In this document: positions 50,737-58,618 of the stretch, piece by piece | Layout: every line of letters starts with the position of its first letter | How positions within the stretch are numbered: position 1 is the stretch's first letter | Source of the DNA: Granulicoccus phenolivorans DSM 17626 = NBRC 107789 = JCM 15570 | Lineage (GTDB): Bacteria; Actinomycetota; Actinomycetes; Propionibacteriales; Propionibacteriaceae | Length of the DNA: 64,000 nt | NCBI RefSeq assembly: GCF_000423085.1 | Contig: NZ_AUHH01000007.1 | Location: forward strand, 1 to 64,000 | Direction of reading: 5' to 3' | The notes under the pieces: generated by a model | The model's input: only the letters and a program-made list of their open reading frames with translations | The model's database searches: none | What the model was told of the DNA's origin: nothing | Position numbers and translations under genes: made by a program

Positions 50737-51543
50737 ATGGATTCTCCCCGCACCGTTCACATCGGCGACCTCGACATCGCCTTCCGCACCGCCGGACCGG
50801 AGGGAGGCGAGGGGGACCCCCTGGTGTTCGTGCACGGCCTCGGCGAGGACTCGCGGACCTGGCAGGCGCAGCTGTCCCACTTCGCGGCGCAGCGCCGAGT
50901 CTACGCGGTGGACGTGCGGGGCCACGGCCGGTCCTCGCTCGGCGCGGCCGACGGCACGCTGGATCAGTTGGCCGACGACCTGAGCGGCTTTCTGGCCGAG
51001 GTCGCCGGGCCGAGTACCTGTGTCGGCTTCTCCATGGGCGGAGCGATCGTCCTGGCTGCGGCGGCCAAACCCGACCCACTGATCCGCCGCACCGTGGTGG
51101 TGTGCTCCTCCAGTGTGGTCGGCACCCGGGCGGCCGAGCTGTATCGCACCCTCGCCCAGGACGTCGAGGACCGCGGTCCCGAGTACGCCGCCGAGGCCGT
51201 GCGGGCCAACCTCGAGACGGCCGTGCTGCGCCGCCCGGCCGATTGGGCCGATCAGGTCGCGCTGCGGGTCGAGGCGATCGGCGACGGCCGGGGGTACGCC
51301 AACGGCGCCCGCGCCATGGCGTCGCTGAAGGCGGCGCGGCTGACCGACCGGCTGTCCGCGATCACCGGACCCGTCGAGGTCCTGATCGGCGAACTGGACG
51401 AATCCTGCCCCTGGAAGGCCGCCCAGATCATCGTCGACGCGACCCCGGACGCCCACGCGCAGTACCTGCCGGGGGTGGGGCACTTCGTCAACATCGAGGA
51501 TCCCGCCGTGCTCACCAGCACACTCCAGGCCCTGCTGGACTGA
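50737..51543 (+). CDS. Alpha/beta hydrolase
   Basis: 268 residues from the ATG at 50737, 6 nt behind CAGACT. HGLGEDSRTW (oxyanion), DVRGHGRSS, nucleophile elbow GFSMGGA, and PGVGHFVNIED with the catalytic His. No signal peptide. Generic hydrolase of the haloperoxidase/esterase group; the substrate cannot be told. Confidence 0.85.
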   Translation: MDSPRTVHIGDLDIAFRTAGPEGGEGDPLVFVHGLGEDSRTWQAQLSHFAAQRRVYAVDVRGHGRSSLGAADGTLDQLADDLSGFLAEVAGPSTCVGFSMGGAIVLAAAAKPDPLIRRTVVVCSSSVVGTRAAELYRTLAQDVEDRGPEYAAEAVRANLETAVLRRPADWADQVALRVEAIGDGRGYANGARAMASLKAARLTDRLSAITGPVEVLIGELDESCPWKAAQIIVDATPDAHAQYLPGVGHFVNIEDPAVLTSTLQALLD

Positions 51544-51615
51544 CCCAGGGTCGGAACCTGACCGGCGGGCACGCGGATGAGTAGTGTTTCCCGGGAACCG
51601 ACGACAGGAGTCCTG

Positions 51616-52449
51616 ATGACGAATCTTTCCCCCACGCTGACCCTGGCCAGCGGCGTCGAGATGCCCCAGGTGGCCCTGGGGACCTGGCCGATGGTCGAGC
51701 AGGAGTGCGAGCGGGCGGTCCGCAGCGCGTTCGACCTCGGCTACCGCCACGTCGACACCGCGGAGAACTACGAGAACGAGGCCCCGGTCGGCAAGGCGGT
51801 CCGCGAATCGGGGATCGATCGCTCCGAACTGTTCGTGACCACCAAGTTCAACCGGAAGTGGCACGGGGACGCCGCCGCCGGCGCCCGGGGGAACCTGGAG
51901 CGGCTCGGGCTGGACTACGTCGACCTGCTGCTGATCCACTGGCCGAACCCGGATCAGGACCTGTATGTCAAGGCGTTCGAGACCCTGATCGAGTTGAAGG
52001 AGCAGGGCCTGGCCCGCGCGATCGGCCTGTCCAACTTCAAGCCGGCGCACATCGAGCGGATCCTCGCCGCCACCGGCGTCACCCCCGATGTGAACCAGAT
52101 CGAGATGCACCCCTACTACGACCGCGCCGCCGAGCGGGAGTACCACGCGTCGAAGGGGATCACCACCGAGGCCTGGAGCCCGCTGGGCCGCGACAACGGC
52201 CTGCGGGAGGAGGCCGCGATCAAGGATCTGGCCGACAAGTACGGCAAGACCCCGAGCCAGGTCATCCTGCGCTGGGACATTGATCTGGGCGCGGCGACCG
52301 CGCCGAAGTCGGGGAACCCGGGCCGGCAGGCCGAGAACCTGGACCTGTTCGACTTCAGCCTCACCCCCGAGGAGATCGCCGAACTGTCGAAGCTGCAGGC
52401 CGGTCCCGCGGCGGAGCCGATGCAGGACTCCGACGTCTTCGGGCACTGA
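51616..52449 (+). CDS. Aldo/keto reductase (AKR5-like, 2,5-diketogluconate reductase type)
   Basis: 277 residues, ATG behind ACAGGAG. The catalytic tetrad is complete: HVDTAENYENE gives Asp and Tyr, VTTKFN the Lys, LLIHWPNP the His. NADPH site: SVIPKS-equivalent is ATAPKSGNPGRQAENL. Reduces aldehydes or ketones in the cytoplasm; may share a transcript with the preceding hydrolase 73 bp upstream. Confidence 0.9.
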   Translation: MTNLSPTLTLASGVEMPQVALGTWPMVEQECERAVRSAFDLGYRHVDTAENYENEAPVGKAVRESGIDRSELFVTTKFNRKWHGDAAAGARGNLERLGLDYVDLLLIHWPNPDQDLYVKAFETLIELKEQGLARAIGLSNFKPAHIERILAATGVTPDVNQIEMHPYYDRAAEREYHASKGITTEAWSPLGRDNGLREEAAIKDLADKYGKTPSQVILRWDIDLGAATAPKSGNPGRQAENLDLFDFSLTPEEIAELSKLQAGPAAEPMQDSDVFGH

Positions 52450-52467
52450 GCCGTCTCCCGTCGCGGG

Positions 52468-52716
52468 TCACTGGTCCCAGTCCTCGAGATCGGCCAGGAC
52501 CTGCGGCGGGAGCGCTCCGTCGAGTTGATCCAGTAACTGGACCACCTGATGGGCCCGGCGCTCGCGGGCCCGGGAGATCTCCTCGGCCCGTTCCACCGCC
52601 AGTCGCGCCAGCAATTCACCGCGACACGCGGCCGGCCATCGACGTGCCGCGACGTCAAGGGCGCGCGCCACGTCCTCGGTCACGATCACCTGTACGCACC
52701 TGGGGCTGATTGGCAT
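52468..52716 (-). CDS. Small antitoxin-like protein, orphan
   Basis: 82 residues from the ATG at 52716. N-terminus VQVIVTEDVARALDVAARRWP suggests a ribbon-helix-helix-type or similar DNA-binding start; the rest is a long charged helix ending in DQLDGALPPQVLADLEDWDQ. No toxin gene overlaps it on either side. CACACT lies 7 nt upstream of the ATG. Function uncertain. Confidence 0.55.
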   Translation of the reverse strand: MPISPRCVQVIVTEDVARALDVAARRWPAACRGELLARLAVERAEEISRARERRAHQVVQLLDQLDGALPPQVLADLEDWDQ

Positions 52717-52815
52717 ACGTGCCAGTGTGACATCTGGTCCGGGTGAACCGCAGGCCGTCAAGGGGACAATTTTCAGGGGACAAGCCAGCCGTCACGGCGA
52801 TGTGCGCGCCGTCAC

Positions 52816-52895
52816 GTGGGCCGATCCTGCCACCAGAGGCCGCTGCCGGGGCCCGTGCGGCCGATTCGACCCGACTGGAGTCAAGATCGGCCCAC
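52816..52895. repeat. 80-bp palindromic repeat, copy 9
   Basis: Perfect ends GTGGGCCGAT and ATCGGCCCAC; arms CCTGCCACCAGA and CTGGAGTCAAG. Same orientation as copies 3 and 4 but a different core. It ends 28 bp before the stop of the copper ATPase gene. Confidence 0.9.
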
Positions 52896-52923
52896 CGGGG
52901 CCACCGCACCGGGCGCCGGCGGC

Positions 52924-55128
52924 TCAGCGCTGGAGGATCCGCTGCGCCGAGGCCTCCGGGGACAGGTCCAGCCGCCGCAGCAGCTGCGCGTTGAGCGCCA
53001 CCACGATCGTCGACAGCGACATCAGGATCGCGCCCACGCTCATCGGCAGCACGAACCCGATCGGGGCCAGCACCCCGGCCGCCAGCGGCACCGAGATGAG
53101 GTTGTACCCGGCCGCCCACCACAGGTTCTGCACCATCTTGCGATAGGTCGCGCGGGACAGTTCGATCACCGAGAGCACCGACCGGGGATCGGAGGAGGCC
53201 AGGATCACCCCGGCCGACCCGATCGCTACATCGGTACCCGCGCCGATCGCGATCCCCACATCCGCGCGGGCCAGCGCCGGGGCGTCGTTCACCCCATCGC
53301 CGACCATCGCAACCCGGCGCCCCTCGGCCTGCAACTCGGCGACCTTGGCCTCCTTGTCCTCGGGCCGGACCCCGGCGTACACCCGATCGATGCCGAGCTC
53401 CTCGGCCACGGTGGCCGCGACCGCCTGGGCGTCGCCGGTGATCATCACGACCTGGATCCCGAGCTTGTGCAGGGCATCCACCGCCTCGCGGGACTCCGGC
53501 CGGATCTCATCGGCCAGTCGCAGCGCCCCGATCACCGTGCCGTCGGCGAGCACGTGCAGGATGATCGCACCCTGGGCCCGCCACTGGTCGGCCACCGGAA
53601 GTTCGGCCGCGGCATGCTGCTCGAGCAGGTTCGGTCCACCGACCTCGATGATCCGGCCGGCGACTTCGGCCCGGACCCCGACTGCCGGGGAGGAGGAGAA
53701 GTCCTGGGGGTGCGCCACCTCGAGCTCGCGCGCCGCGGCAGCCGCCACGATCGCCCGGGCCAGCGGATGCTCCGAGGGCATCTCCGCGGCGGCAGCCAGC
53801 GCCAGCACCTCGTCGGCGTCGTGCCCGGGGGCCGGTTCGATACCGGTGACGGTCGGCTCGCCCTTGGTCAGGGTGCCGGTCTTGTCGAACAGGACCGTGT
53901 CGACGTTCCGCATGGATTCCAGGGCCAACCGGTCCTTGATCAGTACGCCACCCTTGGCGGCCCGCTCGGTGGCGATCGACACCACCAGCGGGATGGCCAG
54001 GCCCAGGGCATGCGGGCAGGCGATCACCAGCACGGTGATGGCGCGGATAATGGCCTGGTCCGGCCGGCCCACCAGCGACCAGACGATGACGGTGATCACG
54101 GCTGCCACCAGGGCGAACCAGAACAACCACCCGGCGGCGCGATCGGCGATCCGCTGGGCCCGCGACGACGAGGCCTGGGCGTCGGCGACCAGGCGCTGGA
54201 TGCCGGCCAGGGCGGTGTCCTCGCCGATCTTGTTGATCCGCACGCGCAGCCCCGAGTCGGTCGCGACGGTGCCGGCCACCACCTCGTCCTCGGGCCCCTT
54301 GCGCACGGTCTGGGATTCACCGGTGATCATCGACTCGTCCATGCTGGCCGTGCCGTCGATGATCACCCCGTCGGCGGGCACCGAGGCACCTGGCCGCACG
54401 ATCACCACGTCCCCGATGGCCAGGTCGGCCGGCGCCACGGTCCGGATCTGCTCACCGTCGATCACTTCGGCCTCGTCGGGCAGCAACGCGGCCAGCGAGT
54501 CCAGGGCCGAGGAGGTCTGGGCCAGCGACTTCATCTCGACCCAGTGGCCGAGCAGCATGATCACCACCAGCAGAGCCAGTTCCCACCAGAAGTTCAGTTC
54601 GTGACTCAGCAGACCGAGGCTGCTACCCCAAGAGGCGATGAAGGCGGTGGTGATCGCCATCGCGATCAGCAGCATCATCCCGGGCTTGCGGGAGCGGATC
54701 TCGCTGACCCCACCGGTGAGGAAGGGCCGCCCGCCCCACACGTAGATGACGGTGCCCAGGATCGGCGAGACCCATTGCACCCAGGGCTGGTCCGGCAACG
54801 AGTACCCCAGGATCGAGGCGAACATCGGGCTGAACGCCACCGTCGGGATCGCCAGGATGAGCATGATCCAGAACAGCCGTCGGAACATCGCGACGTGATC
54901 CATGTGCCCACCGTGACCGGAATGATCCATGTGTCCGCCATGGCCCGAGTGGTCCTTCTGCCCACCGTGACCGGAGTGATCCATGTGCCCGGCATGACCC
55001 GAGTGATCCATCTGCCCGTGATCCATCTGCCCATGGCTCATCCGGTCATGGTCCATCTTTTGGTCGTGGTCCATCTTTTGGTCGTGGTCCATCTTTTGGT
55101 CGTGGTCCATCTGGTGCGACATGTCCAT
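52924..55128 (-). CDS. Copper-translocating P1B-type ATPase (CopB-like, CPH type) with Met/His-rich N-terminus
   Basis: 734 residues from the ATG at 55128. Residues 1-75 are metal-binding, mostly MDHDQK and MDHSGHGGH units. Then eight membrane helices with ACPHALG as the transport site (CPH, the CopB/P1B-3 signature), SMDESMITGES (actuator), DKTGTLTKGEPT (phosphorylation Asp), EHPLARAI and MVGDGVNDAPALARADVG. Exports Cu from the cytoplasm. TAAGAT 7 nt before the ATG gives a leaderless start, and a CsoR-like palindrome overlaps it. Confidence 0.92.
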   Translation of the reverse strand: MDMSHQMDHDQKMDHDQKMDHDQKMDHDRMSHGQMDHGQMDHSGHAGHMDHSGHGGQKDHSGHGGHMDHSGHGGHMDHVAMFRRLFWIMLILAIPTVAFSPMFASILGYSLPDQPWVQWVSPILGTVIYVWGGRPFLTGGVSEIRSRKPGMMLLIAMAITTAFIASWGSSLGLLSHELNFWWELALLVVIMLLGHWVEMKSLAQTSSALDSLAALLPDEAEVIDGEQIRTVAPADLAIGDVVIVRPGASVPADGVIIDGTASMDESMITGESQTVRKGPEDEVVAGTVATDSGLRVRINKIGEDTALAGIQRLVADAQASSSRAQRIADRAAGWLFWFALVAAVITVIVWSLVGRPDQAIIRAITVLVIACPHALGLAIPLVVSIATERAAKGGVLIKDRLALESMRNVDTVLFDKTGTLTKGEPTVTGIEPAPGHDADEVLALAAAAEMPSEHPLARAIVAAAAARELEVAHPQDFSSSPAVGVRAEVAGRIIEVGGPNLLEQHAAAELPVADQWRAQGAIILHVLADGTVIGALRLADEIRPESREAVDALHKLGIQVVMITGDAQAVAATVAEELGIDRVYAGVRPEDKEAKVAELQAEGRRVAMVGDGVNDAPALARADVGIAIGAGTDVAIGSAGVILASSDPRSVLSVIELSRATYRKMVQNLWWAAGYNLISVPLAAGVLAPIGFVLPMSVGAILMSLSTIVVALNAQLLRRLDLSPEASAQRILQR
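55048..55122. repeat. 18-bp tandem repeats encoding MDHDQK
   Basis: GTCCATCTTTTGGTCGTG-type units at 55051, 55069, 55087 and a partial one at 55105 encode successive copies of a Met/His/Asp metal-binding hexapeptide. Confidence 0.8.
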
Positions 55129-55137
55129 GGTCTTGAT

Positions 55138-55160
55138 CTTATACCCCATAGGGGTATAAG
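55138..55160. promoter_or_regulatory. CsoR-like copper operator, perfect palindrome
   Basis: Ten-bp arms CTTATACCCC and GGGGTATAAG around ATA, overlapping the -10 box of the copper ATPase gene. TACCCC-GGGGTA is the CsoR-type core; Cu(I) binding to CsoR would release it. No csoR gene is in the window. Confidence 0.8.
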
Positions 55161-55212
55161 CAACCCCTTCTGAGCCCCCTGATTTTCGCCCGGATCGGCA
55201 TTACCCCCGGAA

Positions 55213-55226
55213 TGAATGTATGTTCA
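55213..55226. promoter_or_regulatory. TetR autoregulatory operator candidate
   Basis: TGAA-N6-TTCA inverted repeat covering the TATGTT -10 box (55219-55224) of the TetR gene at 55231. Confidence 0.5.
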
Positions 55227-55230
55227 CGGC

Positions 55231-55914
55231 ATGACCGGGAAGACCACGCCGATCTCCCCCGCCGGGGAGTCAGCCACCCCTGAGGACACCGAGCCGAACC
55301 TCGTCGCCGCCCAGCGCCGCGAGCAACTGCTCGCCGCAGCCACCCGGTTGATCGAGCGGTCGGGCTCCCGCGCGGTGTCCATGCTGGCGATCGCGAAGGA
55401 GGCCGGGGTCAGCGTAGGCCTGATCTATCGCTACTACGACAGCAAGGAGACCATCCTGCTGTCGATCATCGAGGACGTGCTGACCAACCTGCTGAACCAG
55501 GTCACCCGCGCGATCGCCGAGGCCGGCCCCGATCCGGTACGCCAGGTCGCCGCGGCCCTCGAGGCTGCCATCCGGGAAACCGACCAGAACCGCATCTCCG
55601 CGGTGCTGTCCTACCGCGAGACCCGGGCGCTCAACGAGGTGTCCCGGGCCCGGATCAAGGACCTCGAACTGCAGGATCTCGCCCCGATCGTCGCCTCGAT
55701 CCGGGCCGGGGTCCGCGCCGGCGTACTCCACCAGGTGGATCCGGAACTGGCCGCCTACGACGCGATGGTGCTGGCGCACACCTGGGCCCTCAAGCACTGG
55801 TACTTCGCCCGGAAGATGTCCCTGGAGACCTATATCACCCGCCAGCAGGCCCTGTTCCTGCGCGCCCTGATCCGTCCCGAACACCACCCCGCGTACGCCG
55901 ACCTGCTCGGCTGA
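55231..55914 (+). CDS. TetR family transcriptional regulator
   Basis: 227 residues from the ATG at 55231, 6 nt behind TATGTT (leaderless); an earlier ATG at 55216 would include the -10 box. DNA-binding region REQLLAAATRLIERSGSRAVSMLAIAKEAGVSVGLIYRYYDSKETIL. The C-terminal domain ends LKHWYFARKMSLETYITRQQALFLRAL, resembling acyl-CoA- or fatty-acid-responsive members. Divergent from the copper ATPase but separated by two different operators, so co-regulation is doubtful. Confidence 0.85.
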   Translation: MTGKTTPISPAGESATPEDTEPNLVAAQRREQLLAAATRLIERSGSRAVSMLAIAKEAGVSVGLIYRYYDSKETILLSIIEDVLTNLLNQVTRAIAEAGPDPVRQVAAALEAAIRETDQNRISAVLSYRETRALNEVSRARIKDLELQDLAPIVASIRAGVRAGVLHQVDPELAAYDAMVLAHTWALKHWYFARKMSLETYITRQQALFLRALIRPEHHPAYADLLG

Positions 55915-55955
55915 ACCGGGCCGGCGGATTACCGGCAGCGATTGCCCCGGGTCTG

Positions 55956-55961
55956 TAGGGT
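55956..55961 (+). promoter_or_regulatory. -10 box TAGGGT of the class B PBP gene
   Basis: TAGGGT, six bases, GTG at 55968; leaderless. Confidence 0.5.
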
Positions 55962-55967
55962 GGCCCC

Positions 55968-57863
55968 GTGCTGAGCCCCCAACGCGTACTCACCGCCAGC
56001 GCGGCAATCACCGTCGCGCTGGTGCTCGCAGGCTGCACCAAGGGCGGGACGCTGCCCGGGCTGTCCGGCCCCGACCCGGCCGAGGACGTGACCCGGCTGA
56101 CCCAGGCGCTCAGCAACACCGATCTGTCCCAGATCCCGGCCAGCGCCGATGCCCAGGCCGACCTGACCGAGATCCTCAAGGGGATGGACGGGATCAAGCC
56201 GACGGTCACCTCGACCAATGTGAGCCGCTCCGGCGACGCCGCCTCGGTGGGCCTGAAGTTCGTGTGGCCCTTCCCGTCGGGCCCCTGGGAGTACACCACC
56301 GCCGCCACCCTGCAGTTCCAGAACGACAAGTGGACGCTGCAGTGGAACCCCAACGTGATCCATCCGCAGCTCACCGAGCAGACCCGGATGGTGCACCAGA
56401 ACACCCAGGCCACCCGGGGCCGGATCCTCGGCAAATTCGGTACGCCGATCGCCCAGGAGGAAGCGATCCTGCGCTACGGCATCAACAAGGCCAAGGTCGA
56501 CGCGGCGACCGCGGAGTCCTCGGCCGGTGCGCTCGCCGACGCGCTCAAGATCAACCGGGACAACTACGTCACCAAGGTGAAGTCCGCCGGCGCCCAGGCC
56601 TTCGTCGAGGCCATCACCCTGCGGATCCAGGCCGACCAGCCCGATGTCTCCAAGATTCCCGGCGCCGAGACGATTCGCGGCGCGCGCACCCTGCCCATCG
56701 ACGGCACCTTCGCCCCCGAGTTGATCGGCACCGTCGGCACCGCCACCGACAAACAGGTCGCCGACTCCAAGGGCGCGCTGCTGCCCGGGGACCAGACCGG
56801 GATGAACGGGCTGCAGTCCCGCTACGACGAGCTGTTCCGGGGTACGCCGGCGGTCAAGGTGACCCTGGTGCCACGCACCACGCCCACCCCGGCGCCCGGC
56901 GCGACGGCCACCCCGGCGACCACCCAGCCGATCACCGTGCTCGACGTCGGCGCCACCACCGGCGGGGACATCGCCACCACCTTGGACATCGATCTGCAGC
57001 GCAAGGCCGAAAAGGTGATCGGCGGCGTCAGCGGTGCCGCCTCGATCGCGGTGATCCAGCCCTCCACCGGCAAGCTGGTGGCCGCAGCCAACTCCGACGG
57101 CTCCGCGGGCAATCCGGATGCCACCTTCGGTCGCTACGCCCCCGGCTCGACCTACAAGGTCGTCACCGCGCTGGCCCTGCTGCGCACCGGGATGACCCCC
57201 GACTCCCAGGTGAACTGTTCCCCGACCGCGACCGTGGACGGACGCCAGTTCAAGAACTACTCCGACTTCCCCAGCAACCGCAACGGCACGATGACGCTGA
57301 GCGCGGCCCTCGAGACCTCCTGCAACACCGCCTTCATCAACGAGGTGGGCAAACTCTCGGTGGAGCAGCTGCGGGAGGCCGCGGCCAGTCTGGGGCTGGG
57401 CCAGGACTACGACGCCGGGTTCGCCTCCTTCTTCGGCAACCTGCCGGAGGCGGCGACCAAGACCGAGCTGGCCGCCTCGCTGATCGGGCAGGGCCAGGTC
57501 GAGGCGAACGCGATGGCGATGGCGGCGGTGCCCGCCTCGGTGCAGGCCCGCAAGACCGTCGTGCCGTACCTGATCGATCAGAAGTTCCCGCCCCAGCCGA
57601 GCAAGCCGCTGACCCAGGCCGAGGGCGATCAGCTGGCCCAGATGATGGAGGCAACCGTCAGCCGCGGCACCGGGTCCAGCCTGCAGGGGGTGGCCAAGGG
57701 CGCCAAGACCGGCACCGCGGAGTACGGCAATGACACCCCGCTGAAGACCCATGCCTGGATGATCGCGTACGCCGACGACATCGCGGTCGCGGTGTGGGTC
57801 AAGGACGGCCAGTCCGGCGGATCCACCGCCGGGCCGATCATCAAGCAGTTCCTCCAGCAGTAG
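55968..57863 (+). CDS. Lipoprotein class B penicillin-binding protein with MecA-like N-terminal domain
   Basis: 631 residues. Signal peptide with lipobox VLAGC (Cys23) instead of the usual membrane helix. N-terminal NTF2/MecA-like domain (about 40-140), PBP dimerisation region (TRGRILGKFGTPIA), then the transpeptidase with STYK in YAPGSTYKVVT, SCN in ETSCNTAF and KTGTAEYG. Comparable to PbpA-like or PBP2a-type proteins with low beta-lactam affinity in other actinobacteria. Cross-links peptidoglycan. Confidence 0.9.
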   Translation: MLSPQRVLTASAAITVALVLAGCTKGGTLPGLSGPDPAEDVTRLTQALSNTDLSQIPASADAQADLTEILKGMDGIKPTVTSTNVSRSGDAASVGLKFVWPFPSGPWEYTTAATLQFQNDKWTLQWNPNVIHPQLTEQTRMVHQNTQATRGRILGKFGTPIAQEEAILRYGINKAKVDAATAESSAGALADALKINRDNYVTKVKSAGAQAFVEAITLRIQADQPDVSKIPGAETIRGARTLPIDGTFAPELIGTVGTATDKQVADSKGALLPGDQTGMNGLQSRYDELFRGTPAVKVTLVPRTTPTPAPGATATPATTQPITVLDVGATTGGDIATTLDIDLQRKAEKVIGGVSGAASIAVIQPSTGKLVAAANSDGSAGNPDATFGRYAPGSTYKVVTALALLRTGMTPDSQVNCSPTATVDGRQFKNYSDFPSNRNGTMTLSAALETSCNTAFINEVGKLSVEQLREAAASLGLGQDYDAGFASFFGNLPEAATKTELAASLIGQGQVEANAMAMAAVPASVQARKTVVPYLIDQKFPPQPSKPLTQAEGDQLAQMMEATVSRGTGSSLQGVAKGAKTGTAEYGNDTPLKTHAWMIAYADDIAVAVWVKDGQSGGSTAGPIIKQFLQQ

Positions 57864-58003
57864 GCTGCAGCAGCACATGACCGTATCGATGCACTCAATG
57901 CCCCAGCGGGATCGGCAAACTGCCGCTGACTGAGGCCGCTGAACAATGAGCGCACCGAAACGGCGCTATCGCGCCGTAGAGCCCTGTCCGAAGGAGCTTC
58001 CCG
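57864..58003. other. Region upstream of the cobalamin operon
   Basis: 140 bp holding a short hairpin (GGCGC-TATC-GCGCC near 57963) and the GAAGGAG ribosome site of cobO. No cobalamin riboswitch is recognisable: it is too short and lacks the conserved B12-box. Confidence 0.5.
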
Positions 58004-58618
58004 ATGCCCGAAGGAACCCCTGACGTCGTTCCCACCGACGGTCTGACCACCCGGCAGCGCCGACACCGGCCGCTGACGATCATCAACACCGGCACCGGCA
58101 AGGGGAAGACCACCGCGGCCTTCGGCACCGCTCTGCGCGGCTGGAACCAGGGCTGGTCGATCGCGGTGTTCCAGTTCGTCAAGTCGGACAAGTGGCACAT
58201 CGGGGAGAAGTCCGCGCTGCAGGCCCTGGGCCGGGTCCATGACCAGACCGGCGAAGGGGGCCCGGTCGAATGGCACGTGATGGGCTCGGGCTGGTCCTGG
58301 AAGCGCAAACCCGGGGCGCCGGACGACCATCAGGCGCTCGCGGTGGAGGGCTGGCAGGAGATCAAGCGCCGGCTCGCCGCCGAGGAGCACACGCTGTACG
58401 TCCTGGATGAGTTCACCTATCCGGTCAAGTGGGGCTGGCTCGACCTCGACGACATCGTGACGACCCTGACCGAGCGCCCCGGCTTCCAGCACGTCATCAT
58501 CACCGGCCGCGACGCCGACCCGCGCCTGATCGAGATCGCCGATCTGGTCACCGAGATGACCAAGATCAAACACCCCTTCGATGCCGGTCAGAAGGGCCAG
58601 AAGGGCATCGAGTGGTGA
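58004..58618 (+). CDS. cobO: Cob(I)yrinic acid a,c-diamide adenosyltransferase
   Basis: 204 residues, ATG behind GAAGGAG. P-loop GTGKGKTTAAFG near residue 31 and the CobO/BtuR patterns FVKSDKWHIGEK, LDEFTYPVKWGW and ITGRDADPRLIEIADLVTEM. Transfers the adenosyl group of ATP to the corrinoid cobalt. First gene of a six-gene operon for the last steps of adenosylcobalamin synthesis. Confidence 0.95.
   Translation: MPEGTPDVVPTDGLTTRQRRHRPLTIINTGTGKGKTTAAFGTALRGWNQGWSIAVFQFVKSDKWHIGEKSALQALGRVHDQTGEGGPVEWHVMGSGWSWKRKPGAPDDHQALAVEGWQEIKRRLAAEEHTLYVLDEFTYPVKWGWLDLDDIVTTLTERPGFQHVIITGRDADPRLIEIADLVTEMTKIKHPFDAGQKGQKGIEW

Noticed and set aside
52468-52716. Complete toxin-antitoxin pair
   Set aside because: No toxin-like gene adjoins the small antitoxin-like protein on either side.
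123-52895. 80-bp elements as classical insertion sequences or MITEs with target duplications
   Set aside because: No transposase is present and flanks of individual copies show no consistent direct duplication; left as an unclassified palindromic repeat.
57864-58003. Cobalamin riboswitch before cobO
   Set aside because: Region is too short and no B12-box or conserved core is recognisable.
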